Source: Methylophilaceae bacterium UBA7525
Lineage (GTDB): Bacteria > Pseudomonadota > Gammaproteobacteria > Burkholderiales > Methylophilaceae
Direction of reading: 5' to 3'
DNA length: 16,694 nucleotides
NCBI GenBank assembly: GCA_002479405.1
Contig: DLMX01000001.1
Span: forward strand, 1 to 16,694
The position numbers were made by a program, and so were the translations under genes. The notes beneath the pieces were generated by a model that saw only the letters and a list, made by a program, of their open reading frames with translations, had not been told where the DNA came from and did not search any database. Positions 1 to 7,865 of the stretch are shown here, in pieces; within the stretch, counting starts at the first letter, position 1; the number at the start of each line of letters is the position of its first letter.

Positions 1-48
1 TTCTTTTGGACAAGCAAAAGAAAGTACCTCGCCGGTCGGGCGAGACCG
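1..48. repeat. Pair of small inverted repeats, probable dispersed intergenic repeat
   Basis: Bases 1-8 (TTCTTTTG) and 15-22 (CAAAAGAA) form a perfect 8-bp inverted repeat around a 6-base loop. They are followed at once by CTCGCC (28-33) and GGCGAG (39-44) around a 5-base loop. An alternative pairing CGGTC (33-37) with GACCG (44-48) competes with the second stem. The block lies just beyond the stop codon of the leftward endonuclease-like gene, so it could act as its transcript end. The first arm resembles the TTTTG...CAAAAGAAAG elements often seen between genes of betaproteobacteria; that comparison is from memory. It is cut by the window edge, so its full extent is unknown. Confidence 0.5.
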
Positions 49-52
49 ACAA

Positions 53-757
53 TCACAAATCCGTAATATCCACCTTGAGCGGCATATGATCACTTAACGC
101 CAGCCACGTTTCCGGCTTGCCAATCTCCAAATGCGATGAAGCCAGCAAATCATCCGAAAGAAAAACGTAATCAATGTGATACGGCTTGGATAACTTACGA
201 TACATGTAGAAAGTAGGTTGCGTCTCTGCTCCCTGCAATTGCCTATTCTGATGATGGTACAAACTGTATATGCCGATTTCCTGCAACTCTCTGACAACGT
301 CAGAATGATTCCACCAGCGATCCCACTCATCCCAACAGCTATTGCTGTTCAAATCCCCTACCACGAGGGTCTTTGACTTAGGCAACTTATCTTTATGCAG
401 TTGTAGATACTTCCATAACTGGCCTATATAAGCAAAATTCGGCGAATTCGCCTGCTTTGTCCAGACCGCAAGCAAAGTTGTTTCATCGTTTATCAGGCAG
501 GGAATGAAGGATTCCAGATTCTGACCGTCCCAAGCCAGATGCTTCAGACTGATGTGGTCTTTTGCAACCACAGCCAAGCCTTTGTTGTGATTGCTCCCAA
601 TCCAGAGGGAGTTTTGCGCCCATTCAGCGTAATGTGCATTTTTCGACAACGCTGGATTTTCACACTCTTGCAAAACAAAAACGTCAGCTGGAATTTCAGT
701 GAGCGCCGACAACTTGTTTCTCAGCGCACCACCACAATTCCAACTGACGATTTTCAT
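53..757 (-). CDS. Endonuclease/exonuclease/phosphatase (EEP) family protein
   Basis: This 234-residue protein has the metal-dependent phosphodiesterase fold shared by ExoIII, DNase I and some phosphatases. The family signatures are in the expected order: an N-terminal strand with SWNCGG (5-10, N7), the metal-binding glutamate in LQEC (E31), GDLNSN (134-139), HIDYVF (194-199) and the C-terminal catalytic SDHMP (222-226). No signal peptide or membrane segment is seen, so it should be cytoplasmic. The substrate cannot be told from sequence; members cut DNA, RNA, phosphoinositides or other phosphoesters. The ATG lies 18 bp downstream of the big flavoprotein stop codon on the same strand, so the two are probably co-transcribed. 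No clear Shine-Dalgarno sequence precedes it. The length is short for ExoIII (about 268 residues) but normal for generic EEP proteins. Family call is firm, function open. Confidence 0.85.
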   Translation of the reverse strand: MKIVSWNCGGALRNKLSALTEIPADVFVLQECENPALSKNAHYAEWAQNSLWIGSNHNKGLAVVAKDHISLKHLAWDGQNLESFIPCLINDETTLLAVWTKQANSPNFAYIGQLWKYLQLHKDKLPKSKTLVVGDLNSNSCWDEWDRWWNHSDVVRELQEIGIYSLYHHQNRQLQGAETQPTFYMYRKLSKPYHIDYVFLSDDLLASSHLEIGKPETWLALSDHMPLKVDITDL

Positions 758-775
758 TTGAAGAATCGCAAGCGA

Positions 776-3700
776 CTACAGTAGGACTTTCTCTATCCCA
801 CCATTATTCGCCTTCCTCACATACTCCTGCATCCAATCCTCACCCAGTATATGCTTCGCCATCTCAACCACGATGTAATCCGCCTGCACCCCTGTATCCT
901 CGCCATAGCGAGCCAACCCTTGCAGACATGACGGGCAGGAAGTCAGTATCTTCACTTCCTGTTCCGGCGCGCCCGGTGTCAAACCGAGCTTCTCCATGCC
1001 CTTTTCCAGTTCTTCCTGCTTGCGCATCTTGACCTGGGTGGCGATATCCGGACGTGCGACGGCGAAAGAACCGGATTCGCCGCAGCAACGGTCGTTCAGC
1101 GCGACTTCGGTATTCATCAGCGCATTGGTAACCTTGAGCGGCGCATAGGTCTTCATCGGCGTGTGGCAGGGGTCGTGATACATGTACTTGACGCCTGTCA
1201 CACCCTCGATCTTCAAGCCCTTTTCCATCAGGTATTCGTGGATGTCGAGCAGACGGCAGCCCGGGAATATCTTCTCGAATTCGTACTTCTGCAGCTGATC
1301 CATGCAGGTGCCGCAGGAGACGATGACGGTCTTGATATCCAGATAATTCAGCGTATTGGCGATGCGGTGGAACTGCACGCGGTTCTCCGCCGTGATCTGC
1401 TGGCCCTTGTCGTGATTGCCGGAGGCGGTCTGCGGATAACCGCAGCAGAGGTAGCCCGGCGGCAGCACGGTGACGGCGCCGACTTCATAGAGCATGGCCT
1501 GCGTCGCCAGACCGACGGTCGAGAACAGGCGCTCGGAACCGCAGCCCGGGAAGTAGAACACGGCATCCGAATCCTCATTGGTCTTTTGCGGATTGCGGAT
1601 CACCGGCACCATGGTGTCATCCTCAATGCCCAGCAGCGCGCGTGAGGTCTTGGTCGGCATGGCTTTCGGCATCGGCCGGTTAAGGAAGTGGATGACCTGC
1701 GCCTTGATCTCGGGCTTGCCCAAGGTTGCCGGCGGCCGCTTCTTGAACGCGGTCAACAGGCCGAGTTTGTTGAATACCGCATGGGCCAGCCGCTGTGCGC
1801 GATAACCGAAACCGACCATGAACGCCCGCATCATCTTGATGGTGGCCGGGTCCTTCATGTTGAGATAGCTCATGGCCAGCGCAGTGCCGGGATTGAAGTG
1901 TTTCTTGCCCTGCTCGCGCAGGAAATTGCGCATGGCGATCGACACATCGCCGAAGTCGATATCGACCGGGCACGGCTTTTCGCAACGATGGCAGACCGTG
2001 CAGTGGTCGGCGACGTCGTTGAACTCGTCGAAATGCTTGAGCGAAATGCCGCGGCGCGTCTGCTCCTCGTACAGGAAGGCTTCGATCAAGAGCGAAGTAC
2101 CGAGGATCTTGTTGCGCGGCGAATACAGCAAGTTGGCACGCGGCACATGCGTGGTGCAGACCGGCTTGCACTTGCCGCAACGCAGGCAGTCGCTGATGGA
2201 GTCGGCGATCTCGCCGATAGCCGACTGCTCCATGATGATGGATTCCTGCTCGAGCAGGCCGAACGACGGCGTATAGGCATTGTGCAGGCCGGAACCGGCC
2301 ATCAACTTGCCCTTGTTGAAGCGGCCTTCCGGATCCACCTTGCGTTTATATTTGGCGAAGGTCTCGATGGTCTTGTCATCGAGGAACGCCATCTTGGTGA
2401 TGCCGATACCATGCTCGCCGGAGATGACCCCATCCAGGCTCTGCGCCAGCTTCATGATGCGCTCGACAGCGTGGTGTGCGCTCTGCATCATCTCGTAGTC
2501 GTCGGAATTGACCGGGATATTGGTGTGCACGTTGCCGTCACCCGCATGCATGTGCAGTGCCACGAACACACGGCTCTTCAGTATCTGCTTGTGAATCTCG
2601 TCCATGCGCTCGAGTATTTTCATATACTCGCGGCCGGTAAATATGATGCCGAGCGGGCGCTTCAGCTCACGCTTCCAGGAGACACGCACCTGATGTTCCT
2701 GTACGGCGCGGAAGACGTTTTCCACAGCCAGGTCGGCATACTCCTCGCCCAGCACGGAAACCGGCGAATCGAGATGCTCAAGAATGTTCTTCCAGTGCGT
2801 ACGCACCTTGACCAGATGCTCTAGCGACTGCTTGCGCTTGGCTTCCAGCAGCTCGGGGCTGGATTCGCCGTCCTCGTCCTTCAGCAGCGGTAAATCACCT
2901 TCGAGGAAGTTCTCCAGCGCCACCGCCATCTGCAGCTTGTTCTGAATGGAAAGCTCGATGTTGATGCGCTCGATGCCGTCCGAGTAATCGCCCAGACGCG
3001 GCAACGGAATCACCACGTCCTCGTTGATCTTGAAGGCGTTGGTGTGCTTGGCAATGGCAGCAGTACGCGCACGGTCGAGCCAGAATTTCTTGCGCGCCTC
3101 GGCGGAAACCGCGATGAAACCCTCACCGCCGCGAGCATTGGCCAGGCGCACGATATGCGATGCAGCTTCGCCGACGCCGTCTTCCTCATCGCTGGCGATA
3201 TCGGCAATCAGCACCATCTTCGGCCGCTCGCTACGACTGGCCTTGGTCGCATAACCGACCGCCTTCAGATAGCGTTCATCCAGATGTTCCAGCCCTGCAA
3301 GCAAGGTATCCGGGTGTGCGTCAAGGTAGTCCTTGATCTCGACGATGGCCGGCACTGCCAGCGCCACATGGCCGAAAAACTCCAGACATACCGTGCGCAC
3401 ATGCTTGGGCATGCGGTGCAGGATGAAGGTCGCGGACGTGATCAAACCATCGCAACCTTCCTTCTGAATGCCAGGTAAACCGGACAGGAACTTGTCGGTA
3501 ACGTCCTTGCCGAGGCCGACCTTGCGGAAACTCGGGCCGGGAATCTCGAGAATTTCCGGTTCGGATTGCAGGGTCTTGCCGTCAAGGTCGTAACGGCTGA
3601 TCTTGAAGCGTGCCACCGGAATATCGTGAATCTTGCCCAGATTGTGATCGAGCCGCTCGACTTCCAGCCAGGTGGCGTCCGGCGTCACCATGCGCCATGA

Positions 3701-4588
3701 AGCGAGATTGTCCAGCGCCGTACCCCACAACACGGCCTTCTTGCCGCCGGCATTCATGGCCACGTTGCCGCCGATACAGGAGGCATCGGCCGAAGTGGGG
3801 TCGCAGGCAAATTCCAGACCGGCATCCGAAGCGGCTTCCATCGCGCGACGCGTCACCACGCCGGCACCACAACGGATGGTCGCCACCTGACGGCCGACGC
3901 CCGGTAACGTGACCATTTCCACACGGCCCAAGGTATCCAGTTTTTCCGTATTGACCACGGCCGACAGCTTGGTCAGCGGAACGGCACCGCCGGTGTAACC
4001 GGTACCGCCTCCGCGCGGGATAATGGTCAGACCAAGCTCGATCAGCGCCTTGACGATGGGCGCGACCTCTTCCTCAGTATCCGGATTGACGACGACAAAA
4101 GGATACTCCACGCGCCAGTCCGTGGCGTCGGTCACATGCGAAACACGGGCCAGACCATCGAACTGGATATTGTCCTTGCGGGTGATCCTGCCCAGCCGGG
4201 CCATGGTCTTCTTGCGCAGGTTCTCGGTATGACGGAAGTCATTCTCAAATTCGGCAACCGCCTTGCGTGCCGCAATCACCAGCTTCAGCACCTTGGCATT
4301 GCCGTTACTGCGCTCATCAATCGCCTTGATGCGATGATGCAAGGCATCGATCAGCGCCTTGCGGCGCTTCTTGTTGGCAAGCAGGTCGTCCTGCAGGTAG
4401 GGATTACGCGAAACCACCCAGAGATCCCCCAGCACCTCGAACAGCATGCGTGCAGAACGACCGGTCTTGCGCTCGTCGCGCAGTTCGTTCAGAACGTCCC
4501 AGATTTCTTCGCCAAGGAATCGAATGACGATTTCGCGGTCAGAATAAGAAGTGTAGTTGTAGGGAATTTCGCGTAAGCGGGAAGTCAT
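776..4588 (-). CDS. Giant FAD-linked oxidase with DUF3683, 4Fe-4S and CCG domains (D-2-hydroxyacid dehydrogenase-like)
   Basis: This single chain of 1270 residues fuses modules that are separate proteins in glycolate oxidase (GlcD, GlcF). Residues below are numbered from an upstream TTG, nine codons earlier. An N-terminal region of about 140 residues matches my memory of DUF3683. It is followed by an FAD-binding PCMH-type domain with PRGGGTGYTGG (200-210) and IGGNVAMNAGG (281-291). The FAD-oxidase C-terminal domain carries HMHAGDGNVH (688-697) and GEHGIG (733-738). Two 4Fe-4S motifs follow, with cysteines at 810-820 and 872-882 (CTVCHRCEKPCP). Two CCG domains come last: PGCG/CCGY/SCGTC (1023-1104) and DPCH/CCGE/SCPSC (1148-1230). 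E. coli YdiJ, a D-2-hydroxyglutarate dehydrogenase, has a similar plan but is shorter. The likely role is oxidation of a D-2-hydroxyacid with electrons passed to the respiratory chain. The substrate is not determinable here. I chose the ATG at 4588 because a promoter at 4616-4624 would put the upstream TTG (4615) before the transcript start. Confidence 0.92.
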   Translation of the reverse strand: MTSRLREIPYNYTSYSDREIVIRFLGEEIWDVLNELRDERKTGRSARMLFEVLGDLWVVSRNPYLQDDLLANKKRRKALIDALHHRIKAIDERSNGNAKVLKLVIAARKAVAEFENDFRHTENLRKKTMARLGRITRKDNIQFDGLARVSHVTDATDWRVEYPFVVVNPDTEEEVAPIVKALIELGLTIIPRGGGTGYTGGAVPLTKLSAVVNTEKLDTLGRVEMVTLPGVGRQVATIRCGAGVVTRRAMEAASDAGLEFACDPTSADASCIGGNVAMNAGGKKAVLWGTALDNLASWRMVTPDATWLEVERLDHNLGKIHDIPVARFKISRYDLDGKTLQSEPEILEIPGPSFRKVGLGKDVTDKFLSGLPGIQKEGCDGLITSATFILHRMPKHVRTVCLEFFGHVALAVPAIVEIKDYLDAHPDTLLAGLEHLDERYLKAVGYATKASRSERPKMVLIADIASDEEDGVGEAASHIVRLANARGGEGFIAVSAEARKKFWLDRARTAAIAKHTNAFKINEDVVIPLPRLGDYSDGIERINIELSIQNKLQMAVALENFLEGDLPLLKDEDGESSPELLEAKRKQSLEHLVKVRTHWKNILEHLDSPVSVLGEEYADLAVENVFRAVQEHQVRVSWKRELKRPLGIIFTGREYMKILERMDEIHKQILKSRVFVALHMHAGDGNVHTNIPVNSDDYEMMQSAHHAVERIMKLAQSLDGVISGEHGIGITKMAFLDDKTIETFAKYKRKVDPEGRFNKGKLMAGSGLHNAYTPSFGLLEQESIIMEQSAIGEIADSISDCLRCGKCKPVCTTHVPRANLLYSPRNKILGTSLLIEAFLYEEQTRRGISLKHFDEFNDVADHCTVCHRCEKPCPVDIDFGDVSIAMRNFLREQGKKHFNPGTALAMSYLNMKDPATIKMMRAFMVGFGYRAQRLAHAVFNKLGLLTAFKKRPPATLGKPEIKAQVIHFLNRPMPKAMPTKTSRALLGIEDDTMVPVIRNPQKTNEDSDAVFYFPGCGSERLFSTVGLATQAMLYEVGAVTVLPPGYLCCGYPQTASGNHDKGQQITAENRVQFHRIANTLNYLDIKTVIVSCGTCMDQLQKYEFEKIFPGCRLLDIHEYLMEKGLKIEGVTGVKYMYHDPCHTPMKTYAPLKVTNALMNTEVALNDRCCGESGSFAVARPDIATQVKMRKQEELEKGMEKLGLTPGAPEQEVKILTSCPSCLQGLARYGEDTGVQADYIVVEMAKHILGEDWMQEYVRKANNGGIEKVLL

Positions 4589-4615
4589 ATGCAGGGTATG
4601 CTGAATTAAAGTCAA

Positions 4616-4624
4616 ATTATATCA
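4616..4624 (-). promoter_or_regulatory. Extended -10 promoter of the flavoprotein gene
   Basis: On the minus strand bases 4624 to 4616 read TGATATAAT, an extended -10 (TGn plus consensus TATAAT). No good -35 sits at the usual distance (TCATTG at 17 bp is weak), as is common for extended -10 promoters. The transcript would start near 4609, about 20 bases before the ATG at 4588. The same nine bases occur at the second TetR promoter (13561-13569). Confidence 0.5.
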
Positions 4625-4648
4625 TGCGAAAACTCAAGCAATGAGCGG

Positions 4649-4676
4649 TTGGCAGTAGGGTTATTAAGGCGACAAT
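4649..4676 (+). promoter_or_regulatory. Possible promoter of the tlpA-hemJ unit
   Basis: TTGGCA (4649-4654) and GACAAT (4671-4676) are separated by 16 bp, giving five and four matches to the sigma70 hexamers. It would leave a leader of about 100 bases before the ATG at 4781. The rest of this 192-bp divergent intergenic stretch shows no other clear element. Weak call. Confidence 0.3.
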
Positions 4677-4780
4677 CAGATGAATATGATGGCAAATCCG
4701 AGTGACGAATCCAAGTGACAAGTTCGATGAAAACCACCACAATTCCACAACCTTGAAGAAAGCATGAACTCAATCAGACC

Positions 4781-5296
4781 ATGACATCGATTTTCAAACA
4801 TATCCGCCGCTATCTGATCCCGGTAGCGCTCATCGCATTGCTGGGATTCTGGCTGCTGTCGGTCAACAGCAAGGATCAGGCGCCGGAAATCACATTCACA
4901 ACGATTGCCGGGAAACAGATCAAACTATCCGAACTGCAGGGCAAGGTCGTGCTGGTCAATTTCTGGGCAACGGATTGCCCCGGTTGCATCAAGGAGATGC
5001 CGGATCTGATCAGGACTTACAACGACTACAAGGATAAAGGCTTTGAGCTGATCGCCGTCGCCATGTCCTATGACCCGCCAAACCATGTGCTGAACTATAC
5101 CGAGAAGAACGCGCTGCCATTCCCGGTCGTGCATGACAGCTACGGCGAGATTGCGGCCAGCTTCAACGATGTACGCGTGACGCCGACGGCCTTCATTCTG
5201 GACAAACAGGGCAAGGTGATTCGCCGCATCATCGGCGAACTGGATTTCGCCGCCCTGCACACACTGCTCAACAACCAACTGGCCATTGGCTCCTGA
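4781..5296 (+). CDS. TlpA/ResA-like membrane-anchored thiol-disulfide oxidoreductase
   Basis: This 171-residue thioredoxin-fold protein has an uncleaved N-terminal membrane anchor (about 11-27) after a short positively charged start, placing the catalytic domain in the periplasm. The active site is WATDCPGCIKEMP, with the redox pair C66 and C69. The conserved cis-proline lies in VTPTAF (P135). The order Ala-Pro-Glu-Ile (34-37), a beta strand, then the CxxC motif is typical of the AhpC/TSA-Redoxin branch that includes TlpA, ResA and CcmG/DsbE. Such proteins reduce disulfides in the periplasm, often in apocytochrome c or copper-site maturation. The next gene, hemJ, starts 22 bp after the stop, which hints at a role in haem-protein assembly. 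That is inference. The ATG at 4781 has no strong ribosome-binding site. Confidence 0.88.
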   Translation: MTSIFKHIRRYLIPVALIALLGFWLLSVNSKDQAPEITFTTIAGKQIKLSELQGKVVLVNFWATDCPGCIKEMPDLIRTYNDYKDKGFELIAVAMSYDPPNHVLNYTEKNALPFPVVHDSYGEIAASFNDVRVTPTAFILDKQGKVIRRIIGELDFAALHTLLNNQLAIGS

Positions 5297-5318
5297 TCGC
5301 AGGAAACCGGAACCCCAC

Positions 5319-5729
5319 ATGCTCTGGATCAAGTCGCTGCATATCATCTTCGTCGTTTCCTGGTTCGCCGGGCTGTTCTATCTGCCGCGTCTCTTCGTCA
5401 ACCACGCCATGGTCAAGGATCGCGCTACACAGGAACAACTGAAGCTCATGGAACGCAAGCTTTATCGCTTCATGACACCCTTGGGCGTACTTGCCCTCAT
5501 CTTCGGCTTCTGGCTCTGGTTCGGTTATGGCTTCGCAGGCGGCTGGCTGCACCTGAAAACGGCGCTGGTTGCGATACTGGTCGCCTACCACCTCTACTGC
5601 GGCTGGCTGGTGCGGCAGTTCGCCGCCGACCGCAATCGCTACAGTCATGTGTTCTACCGCTGGTTCAATGAAATCCCGGTGCTCGTCCTGTTTGCCGTCG
5701 TACTGCTTGCGGTACTGAAGCCCTTTTAG
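5319..5729 (+). CDS. hemJ: Protoporphyrinogen IX oxidase HemJ (UPF0093 family)
   Basis: HemJ oxidises protoporphyrinogen IX to protoporphyrin IX, the step before ferrochelatase, in the inner membrane. The 136-residue protein opens with MLWIKSLHIIFVVSWFAGLF, which is close to the family's N-terminal signature and contains the conserved histidine (H8). The conserved lysine is seen in WLHLKTALV (K80), with a further histidine at H91. Four hydrophobic segments are visible (about 6-22, 53-70, 78-97 and 118-133), matching the family topology and length (about 140 residues). An upstream TTG (5286) in the same frame would add 11 charged residues and overlap tlpA by 11 bp. I preferred the ATG because the family begins there. 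AGGA at 5301-5304 is rather far to be a good ribosome-binding site. Translation probably follows from the upstream gene. Confidence 0.87.
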   Translation: MLWIKSLHIIFVVSWFAGLFYLPRLFVNHAMVKDRATQEQLKLMERKLYRFMTPLGVLALIFGFWLWFGYGFAGGWLHLKTALVAILVAYHLYCGWLVRQFAADRNRYSHVFYRWFNEIPVLVLFAVVLLAVLKPF

Positions 5730-5740
5730 AGATTCTGTCG

Positions 5741-6454
5741 ATGAACGATACTCATAAACTGATCAGTCAGCTGCAGAGCTCAGGAAAAACCCCGGTTGAT
5801 CAGCTCGACCATGTACTAGACACTCTGGGCCGGTTACCAGATGCAGAACTGCAACAAACAGAGCAGCAAATCATCCTGCAATACCTGACGCGGCTGGCAA
5901 AATCCTGGAAAATCCACCAACCTGATGCATTTGCCCGGCAACTGCTGTTCATGGTGACGGATGCAAAAAGGAAACAGCTTGTCCAGCCAGAAAGTCAGGC
6001 ACTCCAGCATGTCCGGATTGCTGCTAGAGCATTGATCGCTGCGCAGCGCAAAAACCGCTTCAGCCGTAATAGTCATGTTTATGCAATGGCAGCCAGCGTC
6101 TTTCTGCTGTTTGGCGTCAGCAGCATGATGCTCAGCAATACACTGTTACCGTCCACATCAGGCGAAGCCAAGACCAGCCAGTTGCCAGAAGCACAAAAAC
6201 CTCAAGTAATTTTATCCAGCGACAACCCCATGCGCCTCTCCAAAATGATTTCCAACCGTGAAAAAATGCGTGAAGGTCGTTGCCATTTCCCCGAAGCGCT
6301 CTTGATTGCTGAAAAGGAACAAGGCATTTACCTGCAGTATGTAGTGCACGGTGACATCACGAACGACATCAAAGTACAGGAAGTAGCCAACCGGTTGATG
6401 CAATCGGTACGCTGCGATTACACGCCGATGCTGATGAAGAACAGTGTCAGCTGA
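5741..6454 (+). CDS. Unrecognised single-span membrane protein
   Basis: I do not recognise this 237-residue protein. The first 110 residues are hydrophilic and look mostly helical. A single membrane segment follows (about 113-134, HVYAMAASVFLLFGVSSMML). Then comes a Ser/Thr/Pro-rich linker (136-158) and a C-terminal domain of about 75 residues with two cysteines (C181 in GRCHF and C225 in VRCDY) that could pair. Basic residues just before the span (KNRFSR, 104-109) suggest the N-terminal part is cytoplasmic and the C-terminal part periplasmic. That layout recalls anti-sigma or transducer proteins, but there is no zinc-finger or TonB-type motif to support either. It starts 11 bp after the hemJ stop with a weak GAGA ribosome-binding site and ends before a strong terminator, so it is probably the last gene of the tlpA-hemJ unit. 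Coding is well supported; function is unknown. Confidence 0.7.
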   Translation: MNDTHKLISQLQSSGKTPVDQLDHVLDTLGRLPDAELQQTEQQIILQYLTRLAKSWKIHQPDAFARQLLFMVTDAKRKQLVQPESQALQHVRIAARALIAAQRKNRFSRNSHVYAMAASVFLLFGVSSMMLSNTLLPSTSGEAKTSQLPEAQKPQVILSSDNPMRLSKMISNREKMREGRCHFPEALLIAEKEQGIYLQYVVHGDITNDIKVQEVANRLMQSVRCDYTPMLMKNSVS

Positions 6455-6480
6455 AACACCCAGCTTGGTCGAAGCCAATA

Positions 6481-6504
6481 AAAAAGGCGCCTCAGCGCCT
6501 TTTT
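6481..6504. terminator. Bidirectional rho-independent terminator
   Basis: AAAAAGGCGC (6481-6490) pairs perfectly with GCGCCTTTTT (6495-6504) around the loop CTCA. The stem has a GC-rich core and a T-run on each strand. It sits between convergent genes, 26 bp after the stop at 6454 and 25 bp before the end of the SRPBCC gene, so it should stop both transcripts. Confidence 0.93.
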
Positions 6505-6529
6505 CAATACTTTTCATGCCTTGGCAGCA

Positions 6530-7045
6530 TTACTCGGCAACCTTCTTGAGGTTTTCAAGTCCGGACTTGAGAACCCCTTCAATTGCAGTCTTGGCTGCAG
6601 CGTCATCCTGACCGGGAGCGCCCGGGCTGGCAGGATCCTTGCGGAAGAACGCAGCACGCCATGTGACAACACTCTTGCCATCACCGGCAGATTCCACGCG
6701 AATATTGGCGCCATAGTCACGCACCGGCAACGTACCTTCGGTAATTTCATATTTCATCAGCATGCGTTCGGCATCGTAACCGGTCAGCGTCTCTTTGACA
6801 CCACCACCATCCTTGAAGGTCAGTGTACGCTTCGCGCCGACTTCATCCGCCTTACCCTCATTAACCTCCGTCTTGGCAATGGCTGGATGCCAGCTCATAT
6901 CGCCGTAATTGCCAACGATGCTCCAGACCTTGTCTGCCGGGGAATTGATCTCGACCGATTCTTTCAGGCGGATGGTTTCATCAATAGCGGCGGTGGCCAT
7001 CATGGGCAGGACGGACAACAACATTGCTGCAAACAATCTATTCAT
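6530..7045 (-). CDS. Periplasmic SRPBCC (START/Bet v1-like) family protein
   Basis: The 171-residue product has a clear signal peptide (MNRLFAAMLLSVLPMMATAA, cut near residue 20), so it is exported. The mature part matches the polyketide cyclase/dehydrase-like SRPBCC fold: IRLKESVEINSPADKVW, then VGNYGDMSWHP, and a C-terminal helix with GVLKSGLENLKKVAE. This fold forms a deep cavity that binds lipids or other hydrophobic ligands, and most such bacterial proteins have no known ligand. AGAGGT (7051-7056) lies five bases before the ATG, a good ribosome-binding site that fixes the start. It is divergent from a TetR gene with 183 bp between start codons, so that regulator may control it. This is inference. 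A bidirectional terminator lies just past its end. Confidence 0.85.
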   Translation of the reverse strand: MNRLFAAMLLSVLPMMATAAIDETIRLKESVEINSPADKVWSIVGNYGDMSWHPAIAKTEVNEGKADEVGAKRTLTFKDGGGVKETLTGYDAERMLMKYEITEGTLPVRDYGANIRVESAGDGKSVVTWRAAFFRKDPASPGAPGQDDAAAKTAIEGVLKSGLENLKKVAE

Positions 7046-7181
7046 CTAATACCTCTTTATGGTTGGATTAACAGAAATCCTGAAATTATCAGGCAGCAGT
7101 AATCTACATGAATCATCGCGTCCATAAAACCCTGAACACGTAAATGCCTTTTTTCCCTGTCGCATCAGCATTCAACATATC

Positions 7182-7197
7182 TATACCATCCTGTATA
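7182..7197. promoter_or_regulatory. Possible TetR operator between the SRPBCC and TetR genes
   Basis: TATAC (7182-7186) and GTATA (7193-7197) form a 5-bp inverted repeat with a 6-bp spacer, 32 bp before the TetR ATG. It is the only notable dyad I saw in this 183-bp divergent region. The arms are short, so it may be chance. Confidence 0.25.
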
Positions 7198-7228
7198 TTT
7201 TTTGCTGCAGTTCCGCTACACTTTCTTC

Positions 7229-7792
7229 ATGTCATTGCTTAAACAAAAAATCCTGCATGTCGCGTCCGATCTGTTCCATACGCGCGGCATCAACTCCACC
7301 GGCGTAGACACCATCGTCGCCGTCGCAGGCACGACCAAAATGACGCTGTACAAGCACTTCACCTCAAAAGAAATTCTGATTCTCGAAGTGTTGAGGAAAG
7401 GCCATCAGGACTTCCAGCTATGGCTCAGCGAGAAACTAAGCAATCACAGCAAGAAACCCACAGAAAAACTGCGGAAGCTTTTTGACTTCATGGAAGAATG
7501 GGTCAACTCTCCTGACTACCAGGGCATGGCCTTTCTCAAGGCCTCCGCAGAGTTTCCAGAAGAATCCAATGCCATCCATCGCCTCTCGGCCGAGCAGTCA
7601 GAGGCGTTTCGCGCCTATCTGTCGCTACTGGCAAAAGATGCCGGTGTCGCCGACCATGAGGGTCTTTCGCTGCAGCTTTCCCTGCTGATAGAGGGCGCCA
7701 TGCAGGCGGAACATATGCGCCGAGGCTCCGGCAGCATCAAATACGCCAAGAAGGCGGCAAAGATCCTGATCGACGACGCGCTGAAGTCCTGA
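7229..7792 (+). CDS. TetR/AcrR-family transcriptional regulator
   Basis: The 187-residue protein has the TetR N-terminal helix-turn-helix domain: a first helix KQKILHVASDLFHTRG, then STGVDTIVAVAGTTKMTLYKHFTSKEILI. This includes the family's LYxHFxSKE signature. The C-terminal two-thirds is helical and forms the ligand-binding/dimer part; its ligand cannot be told from sequence. I preferred the ATG at 7229 over an upstream TTG (7202), because family members begin about ten residues before the first helix and the extra nine residues are not typical. No strong ribosome-binding site precedes it. It is divergent from the exported SRPBCC protein, which makes that gene and itself the likely targets. 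The kinase gene follows 73 bp later on the same strand. Confidence 0.88.
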   Translation: MSLLKQKILHVASDLFHTRGINSTGVDTIVAVAGTTKMTLYKHFTSKEILILEVLRKGHQDFQLWLSEKLSNHSKKPTEKLRKLFDFMEEWVNSPDYQGMAFLKASAEFPEESNAIHRLSAEQSEAFRAYLSLLAKDAGVADHEGLSLQLSLLIEGAMQAEHMRRGSGSIKYAKKAAKILIDDALKS

Positions 7793-7798
7793 TTTATG

Positions 7799-7849
7799 GC
7801 CGTTTTACTTGCTTCCGGCAAGATGGCTACGGATAATGCCGTTTTACTT
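7799..7849 (+). repeat. 12-bp direct repeat before the kinase gene
   Basis: GCCGTTTTACTT occurs at 7799-7810 and again at 7838-7849, a 39-bp period. It lies between the TetR stop and the kinase start, where it could be part of a regulatory site or chance. Confidence 0.35.
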
Positions 7850-7865
7850 TTGCAATTATCGCCAC

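Noticed and set aside
1688..2824. 378-codon open frame on the plus strand inside the flavoprotein gene
   Set aside because: It lies wholly antisense to a gene with clear Fe-S and CCG motifs, its translation is low-complexity (His/Leu/Ala-rich), and no family or ribosome-binding site supports it. It is a GC-bias shadow.
6521..7102. 193-codon plus-strand frame opposite the SRPBCC gene
   Set aside because: The minus strand has a signal peptide, a good ribosome-binding site and a terminator after it. The plus frame has none of these.
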